Part shown: positions 7,678 to 17,443 of the stretch, one piece after another
How positions within the stretch are numbered: the first letter of the stretch is position 1
Layout: each line of letters starts with the position of its first letter
Assembly: GCF_014696315.1 (NCBI RefSeq)
Contig: NZ_JACJPX010000035.1
Span: forward strand, 1 to 64,000
Length of the DNA stretch: 64,000 nucleotides
Direction: 5' to 3'
Source: Calothrix membranacea FACHB-236
GTDB lineage: Bacteria > Cyanobacteriota > Cyanobacteriia > Cyanobacteriales > Nostocaceae
The notes under the pieces: generated by a model
Database searches by the model: none
Told to the model about the DNA's origin: nothing
The model's input: the letters and a program-made list of their open reading frames with translations, nothing else
Made by a program: the position numbers and the translations under genes

Positions 7678-8346
7678 ATGCCATCTACCCCTATCAAAAT
7701 TCTCCTAGTTGAGGATGATGAACTTTTCCGCTTAGGTTTGCGCGTGCGATTGCAACAAGAACTAGGGTTAGAAATTGTTGCTGAGGCTGAAGATGGTGAA
7801 ACAGCGATTGAGTTCGTTAATCAAAATCCTTTGGATGTGGTGCTGTTGGATGTCGGATTACCAGGAATCGGCGGGATTGAAGCCTGTAAACAAATTAAGC
7901 AACGAAATCCCCAATTACCAGTTTTAGTGTTAACTTCCCACTCACAAAAACCTTTAATTGCCAGATTAATTGAAGCAGGCGCACAAGGTTATTGTCTCAA
8001 AGGAGTAGCAGCAGAAAAATTAGTATTAGCACTGCGTTCTGTAGCTGCTGGTGCATCTTGGTGGGATGAAACAGCAACTCAAGAAATTCGTTCTACATTT
8101 GCGTCTGACTCTGGAGAAATTGACACAGAAAATCTCTCCCTATCCCCCAATCCCCTTACCCAACGCGAACAAGAAATTTTATCATTGCTAGCGGCAGGAA
8201 AAACCAACCAAGAAATCGCCTTGGCACTCTACATTACCCCTGGCACAGTTAGGGTACATGTCCATGCAATTTTACATAAATTAGGAGTAGGCGATCGCCA
8301 TAGCGCAGTTGTTGTTGCTGTGCAAAAGCATTTAATTAAGGGATAG
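7678..8346 (+). CDS. NarL/FixJ-family response regulator
   Basis: The 222-residue protein has a receiver domain with the acidic pair E12/D13-D14 region, phosphorylation site D58 (VVLLDVGLPG) and conserved K108 (YCLKG). A LuxR-type helix-turn-helix at about 160-215 contains LTQREQEILSLLAAGKTNQE and GTVRVHVHAILHKLGV. It should be a DNA-binding regulator phosphorylated by the histidine kinase encoded 1 bp upstream. A linker of about 30 residues separates the domains. After its stop comes a composite dispersed repeat (8394-8464), so no clean terminator is seen. Confidence 0.93.
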   Translation: MPSTPIKILLVEDDELFRLGLRVRLQQELGLEIVAEAEDGETAIEFVNQNPLDVVLLDVGLPGIGGIEACKQIKQRNPQLPVLVLTSHSQKPLIARLIEAGAQGYCLKGVAAEKLVLALRSVAAGASWWDETATQEIRSTFASDSGEIDTENLSLSPNPLTQREQEILSLLAAGKTNQEIALALYITPGTVRVHVHAILHKLGVGDRHSAVVVAVQKHLIKG

Positions 8347-8393
8347 GGATTGGGAAAAGGCAGGGGGGAGAAATGAATAATGACTTTTGAACG

Positions 8394-8464
8394 CCAGTTG
8401 CTATAACGGGGGGAACCCCCGCAACGCACTGGCTCCTCTTGTACAGACGCGATTAATCGCGTCT
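8394..8464. repeat. Composite palindromic dispersed repeat
   Basis: Two palindromes lie in tandem. The first runs 8394-8432 (CCAGTTGC, then the stem CGGGGG-GAA-CCCCCG, then CAACGCACTGG). The second is the perfect 20-bp palindrome AGACGCGATTAATCGCGTCT at 8445-8464. The second one recurs at 29482-29501 and, as expanded variants, at 43601-43724 and 44469-44514. It overlaps the 3' end of the minus-strand kinase gene. Confidence 0.85.
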
Positions 8465-11400
8465 CTCCAACTCCGCACTGCTAGCTACTACTGGAAGCAC
8501 TATGGTAAATTCTGTTCCTTGTCCGAAAACTGAATCTACCTTGAGGATTCCTCCATGTCGTTCAACAACAATTTGATGTGCGATCGCCAGTCCTAAACCT
8601 GTTCCCTGTCCGACTGGTTTGGTGGTAAATAAATAATCAAATATTCGTTGTTTCACTTCTTCATTCATGCCAATTCCATTATCGGCAATGCGAATCAAAA
8701 CTTGCTGTTTATCTTCAGTTAAATAAGTTTGAATGGTAATTTGATTGGGATTAGCTTGGATATGAGCAAAATTATGTCCTTGATTTGATTCCTCTAAAGC
8801 ATCGATGGCATTTGCTAACAGATTCATAAATACTTGATTGAGTTGTCCAGCAAAACACTCTACAGCAGGCAATTCTCCATAGTCTTTTACTATCTCAATT
8901 TCTGGACGGTTGTCGTTACCTTTTAATCGGTGTTTGAGAATTAAAATTGTGCTATCGATACCTTCATGAATATTGAATGGAACTTTGTAATCTTTGTCAG
9001 CCCTGGAAAAAGTTCGTAAACTAATACTGATACTGCGAATGCGGTCAATGCCTAATTTCATTGAATCCATCAATTTTGGCAAATCTTCTTGCAGATATTC
9101 CCAGTCAATTGCTGCTAGTTCCTCCTCAATTTCTGGATCAGCATCTGGGAATTTTTGTTGATATAAATCAACTAACCCAAACACATCTTGCACATAGGCT
9201 TTAGCTGGCTCTAAGTTACCTGCAATAAAACTTAAGGGATTGTTGATTTCGTGAGCAACTCCAGCTACAAGATTCCCTAGTGCTGACATTTTCTCATTTT
9301 GAACTAGCTGTAGTTGGGTTTGCTGGAGATGCTGAAGTGTTTGTTCTAGTTGTTGAGCATAATTTTGAGATTGCTGATAGAGGCGAGCATTTTCTAAGGC
9401 GATCGCAGCTTGAGTGCAGAGTAAATTGAGAATTTCCACGCGCTCGCTTGTAAATACCCCCGCAGTTAAGCTGTTCTCTAGATACAAAATTCCTAAAAGT
9501 TTACCTTGATTAATAACTGGTGTACACAATAAACTCTTAGGTTGTTCATTAATAATGTAAGCATCAGCCATCACTAAGGGATGGATAGTGGCGTTGCTAA
9601 TTATTGCGGGTTCCAGGGTGCGTTTAACACTATTAATCAGTGAGATTGGCAAATCCTGTGACACTTCTAAAGGTAGGGATTGCATAATTTTAGATGGATT
9701 GCCAACTTTATTGATAGCCTCAATCAGCAATCTTTCTTCTTTCAGCAATAACAAAGCACATTTATCTGCGCCAGCATTTTCTATTAGCACATTCAGCAAT
9801 GTCGCTAAAAGCTTATCAAGATGAATTTCTCCTGAAAGAGTTTGTGAAGCCTTGAAAAGAGTTGCTAAATCGAGTTGAATTGACACACTAGTAGTACCAG
9901 ATGTTGTGGAATTAGTAGTACTGAGGTGAGATATAGTATTGTGATCAACTGCGCTGATTGTGAGATTTGGTATCAGCTGGGTTTTGTCTTGTTGTAGTAC
10001 AGGAGCTAAAAGTTGGGAATAATTTTGTTCTAATGCTTCAATTTTGGCTTTCGCTCCCCAACGAGCATAAGCATAGTAGGCTTGTAGTAAATAATCTTGA
10101 GCCAGTTGTACTTTACGCCATCCCATGTAGAATTGGGAGGCGAGTTCGTTAGCTAAAGCTTCTTCATTAAGATAGCGATTTGTTTGCGCTAAATTAATAG
10201 CCAAATCGTAATATTCTATCGCCTCAGATTTATTACCTAAAATCCTTTGTCGTTCTGCTTCTACTAAATAATATTTGTGTAAGTGATTTTCGGGAACATA
10301 GCCAGCCCAGTTTTTCATTTTTTCTTGGTTGACGTTTACCCGTTGGAGAATATTTTGTTGTTCTACTTGCGAAACCTGAGAATAAATAGCTAAATGTGCT
10401 AAAGAATCATAAGTATGGAAAACTGGGACTAGGAATAATCCTGTCGCACCACCCAAATATTTTTCAATTGCGATCGCAGCTTCTATTGCTAAATCAAACT
10501 TGCCAAATAAATAGCAAAGTAACAGTTTGCTGATATAGAAATAACACAGCGCAGTTTGATCGCCCGCTTGTTGGAGAATGGGTAGCATTTGATGTTGATC
10601 AAAAGCATTCCCTACCAGATGCCATGCTTCTGTAGAATTACCGTTTAAATTGAGAATTGCTTGCTGAAAAATCGTCAGATGACTGAGAAGTCCTTCCTGG
10701 TTGAGTTGAGTAAGTTGCACACGGAAAGCTGCACTCTCTCGGCTTAAATCTCCTAATTCTTTACCGCTAAACCAAGAGTGCATGACGTAAGTAAAGGCAC
10801 AAATAGTAGCTGATTCTAAATCTCCTGTTTCCAGCCCACTTTGATAACCATCTCTGAGAAACGGTAAGGTATTTCTCAGCGGTTGTTTCCAATGCCAAAC
10901 ACTACAGTGAACTCCTACATAAGCTCTAGCTTTCATATTTTTGGCATTCAACTTTTCCAGCAATAAATGTGCTAATTGTCCAAATTGATAGCCACGCTCA
11001 ATTTCTCCCATGACTCCACAAAGCATCAATCCGTAATAGGCATAACCATTAGCGGAGTAGGAAATATTGCCATATTGAACTGATAAATTTACCTGCTCTA
11101 AAATCAGAAATGGTAAGAGCATTGGGGCGGCAACATAAGCAGAAGATGAAACACTAGTGAGAATCCGGATAGCAGCTAATTTTTCTGGCTCCTGCATTAA
11201 GGGTAAATTAATTAAATCTAAAGCTTGCCTACCTGCCAAAATTGAGTTAGTTGTAGCACAGGCTTTGCCAATATCCGATTCGCTAGGTTGCTGAGGAAAA
11301 CTAATTCCTAAATACTCTAAAATTTCCAGCGCTAAGTTGACTGCTTGCAAAAATTGATGTTGAGCTTGAGCCGCTTGAATTCTGATTTCATAAACCTTGA

Positions 11401-13918
11401 CTTTATCTAACAAAGAGTTAGCCTGTTCTAAAATCACAGATGCTAATTGCGCCATCTGTTCCTGATTGCCAATTAAATAAGCAACTTCGGTAGCAGCTTC
11501 GTAAAGTTTTAAGGTGAGGCTGTAATGTGTTTGCCAGCATTCTTGGGGTAACAAGCTGATACCTGTGAGGAAATATTCAGATGCAGCGTTGTATGCAGTT
11601 GCACCTCTGGCTTTGTTTCCAGCTTTGAGATTGAGTTGAGCCAGTTCCAGCTGCTGTATTGGTTCAGCGATGAGATTTTTACCAATATTCAGTTGATTGA
11701 CAATTTCAAACAACTTCTCGCCTTGCTGGGTAGCATCGGTATTACTGAGCAGCAGTTGTCCAATTTGCAAGTGCGTAATTTGTTTTTGCGCCTCTGGAAT
11801 GAGGGAATAGGCAGCTTGTTGGACGCGATCGTGTAAGAATTTGTAATGGGGTAATTGCTCTGTGGTAATAGATAATTCACTGCCATTAGTAAAGTCTTGG
11901 AAAAATTTGTATACTTCACTAGTAGGTAAAATTAAACCTTCTTGCAGCGCTCTCCATAAGTCTACGGCGGTATCAGCCAGGGATTTTTCATAAACAATGG
12001 CTAGGGTTGCCAGGTCAAAAGTATTACCAATACAAGCAGCTAATTTTAAAACAGATTGGGCATTTGCGGGCAATTTCTGAATTTGCCGCACCATGAACTC
12101 GACAACATCATCGGTGATTGTCAGTGCTTGAATTTGACTAATATCTGCTTGCCAATACCCTTTTTGAGTATCAAAGGTAATCCATTCCTCTTCATGCAAT
12201 ACTTTGAGAAATTGGGTAATGAAAAAGGGGTTACCCTGAGTTTTGCGATATACCAATTCAGTCAAAGTTGTTGCAATTGTAGGGGGACAACTAAGAGTAT
12301 CAGCAATTAAATAATTGAGCTCAGATAACTGCAGAGAAGTGAGAGTAATAGTATTAACAATCGCTGCTGTTTTGCCAATGTCGTTCATTGCCAACATCAA
12401 AGGATGGGCAGGATTAACTTCATTATTTCGGTAAGCACCAATCAGCAGCAGATAGCCTGTTTCAGCTTCACTCATCAGCAGTTGCATCAGTTGGAGTGAT
12501 GCGGAATCTGCCCATTGCAAATCATCTAGGAAAATTACTAGGGGATGTTCTGGGCTGGTGAGTACATGAATAAACTTCTGGAACAGCAAATTAAAGCGAT
12601 TTTGTGCAGCACTACCAGCAAGTTCTACAGCAGGAGGTTGTTTACCAATAATTCGTTCCAGTTCCGGAATGACATCAATCATTACCTGGCCATTTTCACC
12701 CAAAGCCAAAAGAATTTTTGTCTGCCATTGTTGCAGTTGGGTGTCGGTTTCCGTCAGCAGTTGTGCCATCAAGTCGCGTAATGCCAACACAAAAGCAGAA
12801 AATGGGATATTACGCTGAAATTGGTCGAATTTGCCTTTGATGAAGTAACCGCGTTGCTTAACAATCGGCTTGTGAACTTCGTTAACAACTGCAGTTTTAC
12901 CAATACCAGAAAAACCCGCCACTAGCATGATTTCTCGGCTACCGCTACTGATGCGATCGAAGGCTTGTAAGAGGGTGACAACTTCAGTTTCACGACCGTA
13001 AAGTTTTTCGGGAATGAGAAAGCGATCGCACACATCCCGGCTTGCAATTGCAAAGGCTACAATTCTATCGGTTGTTTTCAGTTGTTCTAAGCAATTTTCT
13101 AAATCAAATTTCAACCCTAATGCACTGTGATAGCGGTCTTCCGCATTTTTCGCCATCAACTTTTCAATAATGTCGCATATAACTGGAGGAATATTGCCAC
13201 TTTTTAATTCCCATAGGCTGGGTTGTTTAGCAATATGACAGTGAATTAACTCCATTGGGTCATTTGACTGGAAAGGAAGTTGACCTGTGAGTAATTCAAA
13301 AAAAGTCACCCCTAACGAATAGAAATCACTGCGATAATTAATCCCTCGGTTCATGCGTCCTGTTTGTTCTGGAGAAATATAAGCGAGGGTTCCTTCCAAG
13401 ACTTGAGGATTTTTAATTTCTTGAGTTTCTCTAGGTAATAGAGAAGCAATACTAAAGTCAATTAGTTTGACTTGTTTGGTTTCGGGATGAATGACAATAT
13501 TCGCTGGCTTAATATCTTTGTGGATTACCCGATGCTGATAAAGTTCGTTGAGAATGTCTGCTAGCTGAAGTGCGATCGCTAAAAATTCACTTAATTCTAA
13601 TTGTCTTTCTTTTGTATATTCGCGCAGTGAAACACCACCAAAATCTTCCATTACTAGTGCATAACTATTGCGATACAGTTCTAGACTGTAAGGTTGAACT
13701 ATACCCGCTAAGTTCAGATTTTTGGTAATTGTATACTGATTGCGGAACTGCAATAATTCACTAAAGCTTGGGTAATCGCGGTTTAAATATTTGATGATTA
13801 CAGGCTGCTGGTCTACATCACGAATACAGCGATAGACAAGAGTTCTAGAACTGGCGTAAAGATGGGCAACAACTTGATATCCTGCCATCACAAACGGAAA
13901 GTCTATACTTGTAATCAT
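8453..13918 (-). CDS. Ser/Thr kinase - AAA ATPase - GAF - histidine kinase fusion
   Basis: The 1821-residue protein contains several modules. Residues 14-280 form a Hanks-type kinase with K43 (VIIK), the catalytic loop HKDIKPAN (D135, N140) and DFS in place of DFG at 154-156. An AAA_16-type ATPase starts at about 305, with P-loop GFSGIGKT (336-343) and Walker B LVIFLDDLQWAD. A long helical TPR-like region spans about 700-1330. A GAF domain (~1360-1510) is followed by a coiled coil, HisKA H1556 (GVAHEINNPLSF) and HATPase_c with DNGIGM and GQGTGLGLAIAHQ. This is the HstK-like architecture known from Nostoc/Anabaena. The C-terminal ERRD and stop are encoded by a dispersed palindrome. No partner regulator is adjacent on this strand. 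Confidence 0.93.
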   Translation of the reverse strand: MITSIDFPFVMAGYQVVAHLYASSRTLVYRCIRDVDQQPVIIKYLNRDYPSFSELLQFRNQYTITKNLNLAGIVQPYSLELYRNSYALVMEDFGGVSLREYTKERQLELSEFLAIALQLADILNELYQHRVIHKDIKPANIVIHPETKQVKLIDFSIASLLPRETQEIKNPQVLEGTLAYISPEQTGRMNRGINYRSDFYSLGVTFFELLTGQLPFQSNDPMELIHCHIAKQPSLWELKSGNIPPVICDIIEKLMAKNAEDRYHSALGLKFDLENCLEQLKTTDRIVAFAIASRDVCDRFLIPEKLYGRETEVVTLLQAFDRISSGSREIMLVAGFSGIGKTAVVNEVHKPIVKQRGYFIKGKFDQFQRNIPFSAFVLALRDLMAQLLTETDTQLQQWQTKILLALGENGQVMIDVIPELERIIGKQPPAVELAGSAAQNRFNLLFQKFIHVLTSPEHPLVIFLDDLQWADSASLQLMQLLMSEAETGYLLLIGAYRNNEVNPAHPLMLAMNDIGKTAAIVNTITLTSLQLSELNYLIADTLSCPPTIATTLTELVYRKTQGNPFFITQFLKVLHEEEWITFDTQKGYWQADISQIQALTITDDVVEFMVRQIQKLPANAQSVLKLAACIGNTFDLATLAIVYEKSLADTAVDLWRALQEGLILPTSEVYKFFQDFTNGSELSITTEQLPHYKFLHDRVQQAAYSLIPEAQKQITHLQIGQLLLSNTDATQQGEKLFEIVNQLNIGKNLIAEPIQQLELAQLNLKAGNKARGATAYNAASEYFLTGISLLPQECWQTHYSLTLKLYEAATEVAYLIGNQEQMAQLASVILEQANSLLDKVKVYEIRIQAAQAQHQFLQAVNLALEILEYLGISFPQQPSESDIGKACATTNSILAGRQALDLINLPLMQEPEKLAAIRILTSVSSSAYVAAPMLLPFLILEQVNLSVQYGNISYSANGYAYYGLMLCGVMGEIERGYQFGQLAHLLLEKLNAKNMKARAYVGVHCSVWHWKQPLRNTLPFLRDGYQSGLETGDLESATICAFTYVMHSWFSGKELGDLSRESAAFRVQLTQLNQEGLLSHLTIFQQAILNLNGNSTEAWHLVGNAFDQHQMLPILQQAGDQTALCYFYISKLLLCYLFGKFDLAIEAAIAIEKYLGGATGLFLVPVFHTYDSLAHLAIYSQVSQVEQQNILQRVNVNQEKMKNWAGYVPENHLHKYYLVEAERQRILGNKSEAIEYYDLAINLAQTNRYLNEEALANELASQFYMGWRKVQLAQDYLLQAYYAYARWGAKAKIEALEQNYSQLLAPVLQQDKTQLIPNLTISAVDHNTISHLSTTNSTTSGTTSVSIQLDLATLFKASQTLSGEIHLDKLLATLLNVLIENAGADKCALLLLKEERLLIEAINKVGNPSKIMQSLPLEVSQDLPISLINSVKRTLEPAIISNATIHPLVMADAYIINEQPKSLLCTPVINQGKLLGILYLENSLTAGVFTSERVEILNLLCTQAAIALENARLYQQSQNYAQQLEQTLQHLQQTQLQLVQNEKMSALGNLVAGVAHEINNPLSFIAGNLEPAKAYVQDVFGLVDLYQQKFPDADPEIEEELAAIDWEYLQEDLPKLMDSMKLGIDRIRSISISLRTFSRADKDYKVPFNIHEGIDSTILILKHRLKGNDNRPEIEIVKDYGELPAVECFAGQLNQVFMNLLANAIDALEESNQGHNFAHIQANPNQITIQTYLTEDKQQVLIRIADNGIGMNEEVKQRIFDYLFTTKPVGQGTGLGLAIAHQIVVERHGGILKVDSVFGQGTEFTIVLPVVASSAELERRD

Positions 13919-14497
13919 TTATTTAACCTCATTCAACGATTAATGCCCGCAGCCTCTCATATTTCAGGATTCCCAGCAGGTAGTTTTTTCTAACAGCCAA
14001 ATAACTTTTATGGCATTAAAAGTTGTATTTACATTAACTTATATTAAAGAAGTGTGTTTGCAGCAAAAACAGTAACATAAAACTTTAATAAAAAAGCAAT
14101 AAATATTATTATTTAAATAATATTTAAAATTTATTTTAATAAGCTTAATACAATTAAATAACTTATTAATTTACGTTAATTGATTACTCAAGTAAAAAGC
14201 TGTAGCTTTGCAGTTTGATCGCCTTTGCTAAACTCCCACCAAGAGAAACTAACCCAGCAATTGACCTAGCGCTGACACCTAAGGGGGCCGTTGTGGTTAC
14301 TTTGCAAAAATCTCGAAATAAACTGGTTCCAGCCGATAACTGGAGTTTTCCCAAAGGTAACAGAGGCAAATATTATGAAAAACTCAGCAGACTTTAATTT
14401 TCCAGTCAGCTTTATCTCATAGTCATAATTCAATCTATTAATTACAGGCTCTTGATTTCAATCAAGGCTTTTGTAACCAAAGAACGAGGTTGTTATT
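13919..14497. other. 579-bp AT-rich non-coding gap between divergent genes
   Basis: It lies between divergent genes and should hold both promoters. A very AT-rich tract with a 16-bp palindrome (TATTATTTAAATAATA) lies near 14104-14125. A dyad, CTTGATT-TC-AATCAAG, lies just before the DUF2808 gene at about 14451-14466. Overlapping 60-codon frames at 14184-14397 exist on both strands, but I do not support either as a gene. Confidence 0.5.
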
Positions 14498-14995
14498 ATG
14501 AAAAAATTAATTGGTAGTGCTTTATCAGCTCTTATACTCACTACATCTGCTGCCGCTATAGCTACACCTGTTAAATATGAAAAGCTAAATACACAGACAC
14601 AGTCTCAAATAGCATATCAAATTAATGTTCCCCATATTACTGGGTCTGGTGTTCGTAATAATGCTCACTTTATCAAAGTTGCAGTAGTGGGAATGTCACT
14701 GCAAGATTTGATGATATCTCTACCAGACCAAATGGAACGTTTTAATGGTGTAGAGATTACAGACCAATCAGGTAAACAAATTGCTGCCAAAACAGAGCTT
14801 AGCAAAGAACGTTTAGCAATCACCTTTGAGCAACCTGTAACTTCTGGCGGTGTGGTAGAGGTAAATCTTACAGGTATACGGACAAGGAGTTCAGGCGTAA
14901 GAACACTGCTTTATGGTGTAACAGGCCAAAGAGTTGGCTTGAAAGGAGAAATACCAATTGGAACAGCCAGAATAGATCTGCTCGATCAAAGCTAA
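14498..14995 (+). CDS. Exported DUF2808-like protein
   Basis: The 165-residue protein starts with a clear signal peptide (KK, then LIGSALSALILTTSAAAIA, cleavage likely near residue 23). The mature part is beta-rich, and PIGTARIDLLDQS with the preceding TLLYGVTGQRVGLKGE resembles the C-terminus of DUF2808 proteins, a cyanobacterial periplasmic or outer-envelope family of unknown function. Here the family signature is weak in the middle, so assignment rests mainly on length, export and the C-terminal pattern. The ATG follows AACGAGG with fair spacing. A stem CTGAA/TTCAG with a T6 run lies about 230 bp downstream and may end the transcript. Confidence 0.6.
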   Translation: MKKLIGSALSALILTTSAAAIATPVKYEKLNTQTQSQIAYQINVPHITGSGVRNNAHFIKVAVVGMSLQDLMISLPDQMERFNGVEITDQSGKQIAAKTELSKERLAITFEQPVTSGGVVEVNLTGIRTRSSGVRTLLYGVTGQRVGLKGEIPIGTARIDLLDQS

Positions 14996-15224
14996 ATTAG
15001 ATACTCTCTTTGCCTTGCGGTAAGTATCTGGAACTGCAAAACAAAATAGCTACAAAGGTAGAGATTTATATATCTCAGATTGCATCAGAATCCTGTGGGG
15101 TGGGCATCTTGCTCGCCCTAATAATGCAACTTAAATACCGATTAGCTGACTATTGAGCCTTTAGACAGAGGTATTGAGCATTTGCATTGTTTAATCTGCA
15201 ATAAATACGGTGCTGTTGAGTTTA

Positions 15225-15248
15225 CTGAATCATGGTTCAGCGTTTTTT
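15225..15248 (+). terminator. Possible intrinsic terminator
   Basis: CTGAA, 6-nt loop, TTCAG, then CGTTTTTT. The stem is short (5 bp), but the T-run is good. It is about 230 bp after the DUF2808 gene and 57 bp before the small membrane ORF, a sensible boundary between the two units. Confidence 0.45.
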
Positions 15249-15305
15249 ATGCTGCTAACTACGAAGCGGTAACAACAACATAATTTAACTGTAGGAAAAA
15301 AGTAG

Positions 15306-15413
15306 ATGCGGCTGAATTCAGTTTTATTTTGGGTCAGTTTATCCTTTGTAATTGTAGGAGTAATCATGCTGCTGCTGCAAAGCTCAATCGATTTTCATGC
15401 GTCAATTAGTTGA
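15306..15413 (+). CDS. Small single-span membrane protein (35 aa)
   Basis: The ATG opens a 35-codon frame, MRLNSVLFWVSLSFVIVGV..., that is one hydrophobic helix followed by LLLQSSIDFHASIS. A TAGGAAAAAAG Shine-Dalgarno lies a few bases upstream. The stop (TGA) is 7 bp before the ATG at 15421, and its last bases form the GAGG Shine-Dalgarno of that gene, which suggests coupled translation. I do not recognise a family. The arrangement suggests a small membrane partner of the next protein. It overlaps an upstream in-frame ATG (15397) of the next gene, an argument against using that longer start. Confidence 0.5.
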   Translation: MRLNSVLFWVSLSFVIVGVIMLLLQSSIDFHASIS

Positions 15414-15420
15414 GGTATTT

Positions 15421-15936
15421 ATGAATTACCTTGTTGCAGTTTTACCAGATAGAATCCAAGCTGAAGCAGCTTACTCTGCTTTAGAAAAAGAAGGGTTATT
15501 AGGTAACCAAATTGATATTTTGGGTAGTGGCTATAAAAGTGCTGATGAGTATGGGTTAATTGACCCTAACAAACAAGCCGCAAAAGGAGCTAAACGCTTA
15601 ATTTACTGGCTGGTTCCCTTGGGATTTGTTGCTGGTTATGCTTTCAACTTTTTAACTGGTATCGAAATCTTACCCGCAGTTGGTAATCTTGGTAATCATA
15701 TTATTGGCGGTGTTTTAGGAGCCATTTCTGGTGCCTTAGGAGCCTACTTTGTTGGTGGTGGTGTCGGTCTTACCATCGGTAGCGGCGATGCTTTGCCTTA
15801 TCGCAATCGACTCAATGCAGGTAAATATTTAATCGTGGTGAAGGGTACAGAAGAACTAACCCGTCAGGCTACTCGTATAATACGTCAATTTGAGCCAGAA
15901 AATATCCAAGGTTATACAGAACCAACTGGTGCCTAG
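15421..15936 (+). CDS. Membrane protein of unknown function with glycine-rich hairpin
   Basis: With the start at 15421 (GAGG six bases upstream) the protein has 171 residues. An N-terminal cytoplasmic segment (YLVAVLPDRIQAEAAYSAL) resembles the ferredoxin-like heat-shock (GSP17M/DUF1269) type fold that precedes membrane segments in other stress proteins. Two or three membrane helices follow, one at WLVPLGFVAGYAFNFLTG and a glycine-rich helix pair (IIGGVLGAISGALGAYFVGGG). The C-terminal GKYLIVVKGTEELTRQATRI looks like a returning strand-helix. Function unknown. It appears translationally coupled to the 35-residue membrane peptide upstream. A 9-bp stem lies after the stop. Confidence 0.75.
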   Translation: MNYLVAVLPDRIQAEAAYSALEKEGLLGNQIDILGSGYKSADEYGLIDPNKQAAKGAKRLIYWLVPLGFVAGYAFNFLTGIEILPAVGNLGNHIIGGVLGAISGALGAYFVGGGVGLTIGSGDALPYRNRLNAGKYLIVVKGTEELTRQATRIIRQFEPENIQGYTEPTGA

Positions 15937-15960
15937 AAAGGGACTTACAATTAAAAAAAT

Positions 15961-16002
15961 AGAGAGAAAATATTTGTGTGCCCTTTCCAATAATTTCTCT
16001 CT
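15961..16002. terminator. Hairpin between convergent genes
   Basis: AGAGAGAAA at 15961-15969 pairs perfectly with TTTCTCTCT at 15994-16002 across a 24-nt loop. No long T-run follows, so termination strength is doubtful. It lies between the stops of two convergent genes. Confidence 0.4.
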
Positions 16003-16060
16003 TGCAAGCATTCTTGAAATTGGTATTAGTTTCAGAATTAAGGCAGGATTATTCTTTTTC

Positions 16061-16729
16061 TTAAAGTGAAACAGAATAATTACTAGGAGATGACTGCTTC
16101 GCAAGTAGATAACGCACTTCTTCATCGGTGGTTTGCGAGAAGTTCTCGTACCATAGTCCTACTGCACACATTTGCTCTGGCATTTTTAAACACACTACTT
16201 CGTCTACTATCCTCTGCAATTGTTCACAAGTGTCTGGTGGCGCAACTGGAACTGCTACAACAAGGCGGTTAGGTTGTTGGCGTTGCAGTATGGTAATAGC
16301 AGCACGCATGGTTGAGCCAGTAGCAATACCATCATCAACAACAATTACAGTACAATTTTTGACATTCACTGGAGGGCGATCGCCTCGATAAGCGCGATCG
16401 CGACGCTGTAATTCTTGGAATTCATCAGCCGTTACTTGCTCAATCGTCTGATTGGAAATGCCCAAAGAGTTTACAACATCATAATTCAATACCCGAATAC
16501 TTCCCGATGTAATTGCACCCATTGCCAATTCTTTGTGGCCAGGTACTCCAAGTTTTCTCACTAAGCAGATGTCTAATGGCGCACCTAGTACCTTTGCTAC
16601 TTCAAACGCCACTGGTACACCACCACGAGGTAAGCCTAAAACCAACAAGTTTGGGCAACCAGCATAGGCTGTTAGTTGTTTACCTAACATCTGACCGGCT
16701 TCTAAGCGGGTACGGAATTTTGTAGACAT
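16061..16729 (-). CDS. Phosphoribosyltransferase family protein
   Basis: This is a PRTase fold carrying the PRPP loop VIVVDDGIATGST (two acidic residues then GIATGST) and an N-terminal LVLGLPRGGVPVAFEVA segment, as in the Pribosyltran family proteins often annotated as predicted phosphoribosyltransferases. The start at 16729 is chosen because GGAGGTGAT lies five bases before it, one of the strongest ribosome sites in the window; a longer frame to 16762 has no such site. The protein is then 222 residues. No hood domain identifies a base substrate. The family is often found with stress-response genes; the substrate is not known. Confidence 0.85.
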   Translation of the reverse strand: MSTKFRTRLEAGQMLGKQLTAYAGCPNLLVLGLPRGGVPVAFEVAKVLGAPLDICLVRKLGVPGHKELAMGAITSGSIRVLNYDVVNSLGISNQTIEQVTADEFQELQRRDRAYRGDRPPVNVKNCTVIVVDDGIATGSTMRAAITILQRQQPNRLVVAVPVAPPDTCEQLQRIVDEVVCLKMPEQMCAVGLWYENFSQTTDEEVRYLLAKQSSPSNYSVSL

Positions 16730-17443
16730 AATTATCACCTCCATAGGGTGAAAGCGATGCATCGTTAAATTCTGTGCAATATACAGAAGATGACCCGATC
16801 TACTATTTGCGATATTGCTGACTGCAAAGGCTACCCAATACAGCTTGTTATAAATTTTCTAATAATTACTCAGCAGTACTTATATAATTTCTATAAACTT
16901 CTTTGACTATGTCTACTGCTAAGAGCTTTTAAGTACGACTTAAATCTCTAGCGCTCTATTAATTTTGATTACAGACAGAGAAATTATGAATAGATATCTT
17001 TTGGACATAACTCTATTGTCTCATCCTTCCAAATATATATAGCAATCCTCAATCATTTGTAAGAATCTATAGGCATTTAGAATTTGTTCTCCTTTTCCCC
17101 ATTACCCATTACCCAGTCTCTACAAATGTGCCAGGTTTAAAAGTGGCATAGGGTGATTGGGTGGTATGAAGGCAGGTGGTATTCTAGGTCAGGTTTACAG
17201 AGTGATTTCACCTAGATAATCACATCTTAAGTAAACGTAAATTTTGTTGCAAAATTGGCTAACTTACCATCATCAGTGGGAGATGTGGCGAAGCTCAGAA
17301 TTTGGGCTGAGAGCCTTTTAATCAATTAAATAGGCATCTATGCGATCGCGAATATTTATTAAACGGTGATTTGCAGATTTCCGTTTATTCATTGCCAGGA
17401 GTGTGCTACTCAATTCCTCGAACACCTTAGGAGTCGCATTATT
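16730..17443. other. 714-bp non-coding gap between divergent genes
   Basis: No supported gene. Contains a short CATTACC/CCATTACCC tandem near 17097-17115 (STRR-like). An in-frame GTG at 17366 could extend the following gene, but the AGGAG-preceded ATG at 17444 is preferred. Confidence 0.5.

Noticed and set aside
14184-14397. Overlapping ~60-codon frames on both strands
   Set aside because: Neither has a ribosome site or recognisable family. They mirror each other, which points to a non-coding or decayed repeat.
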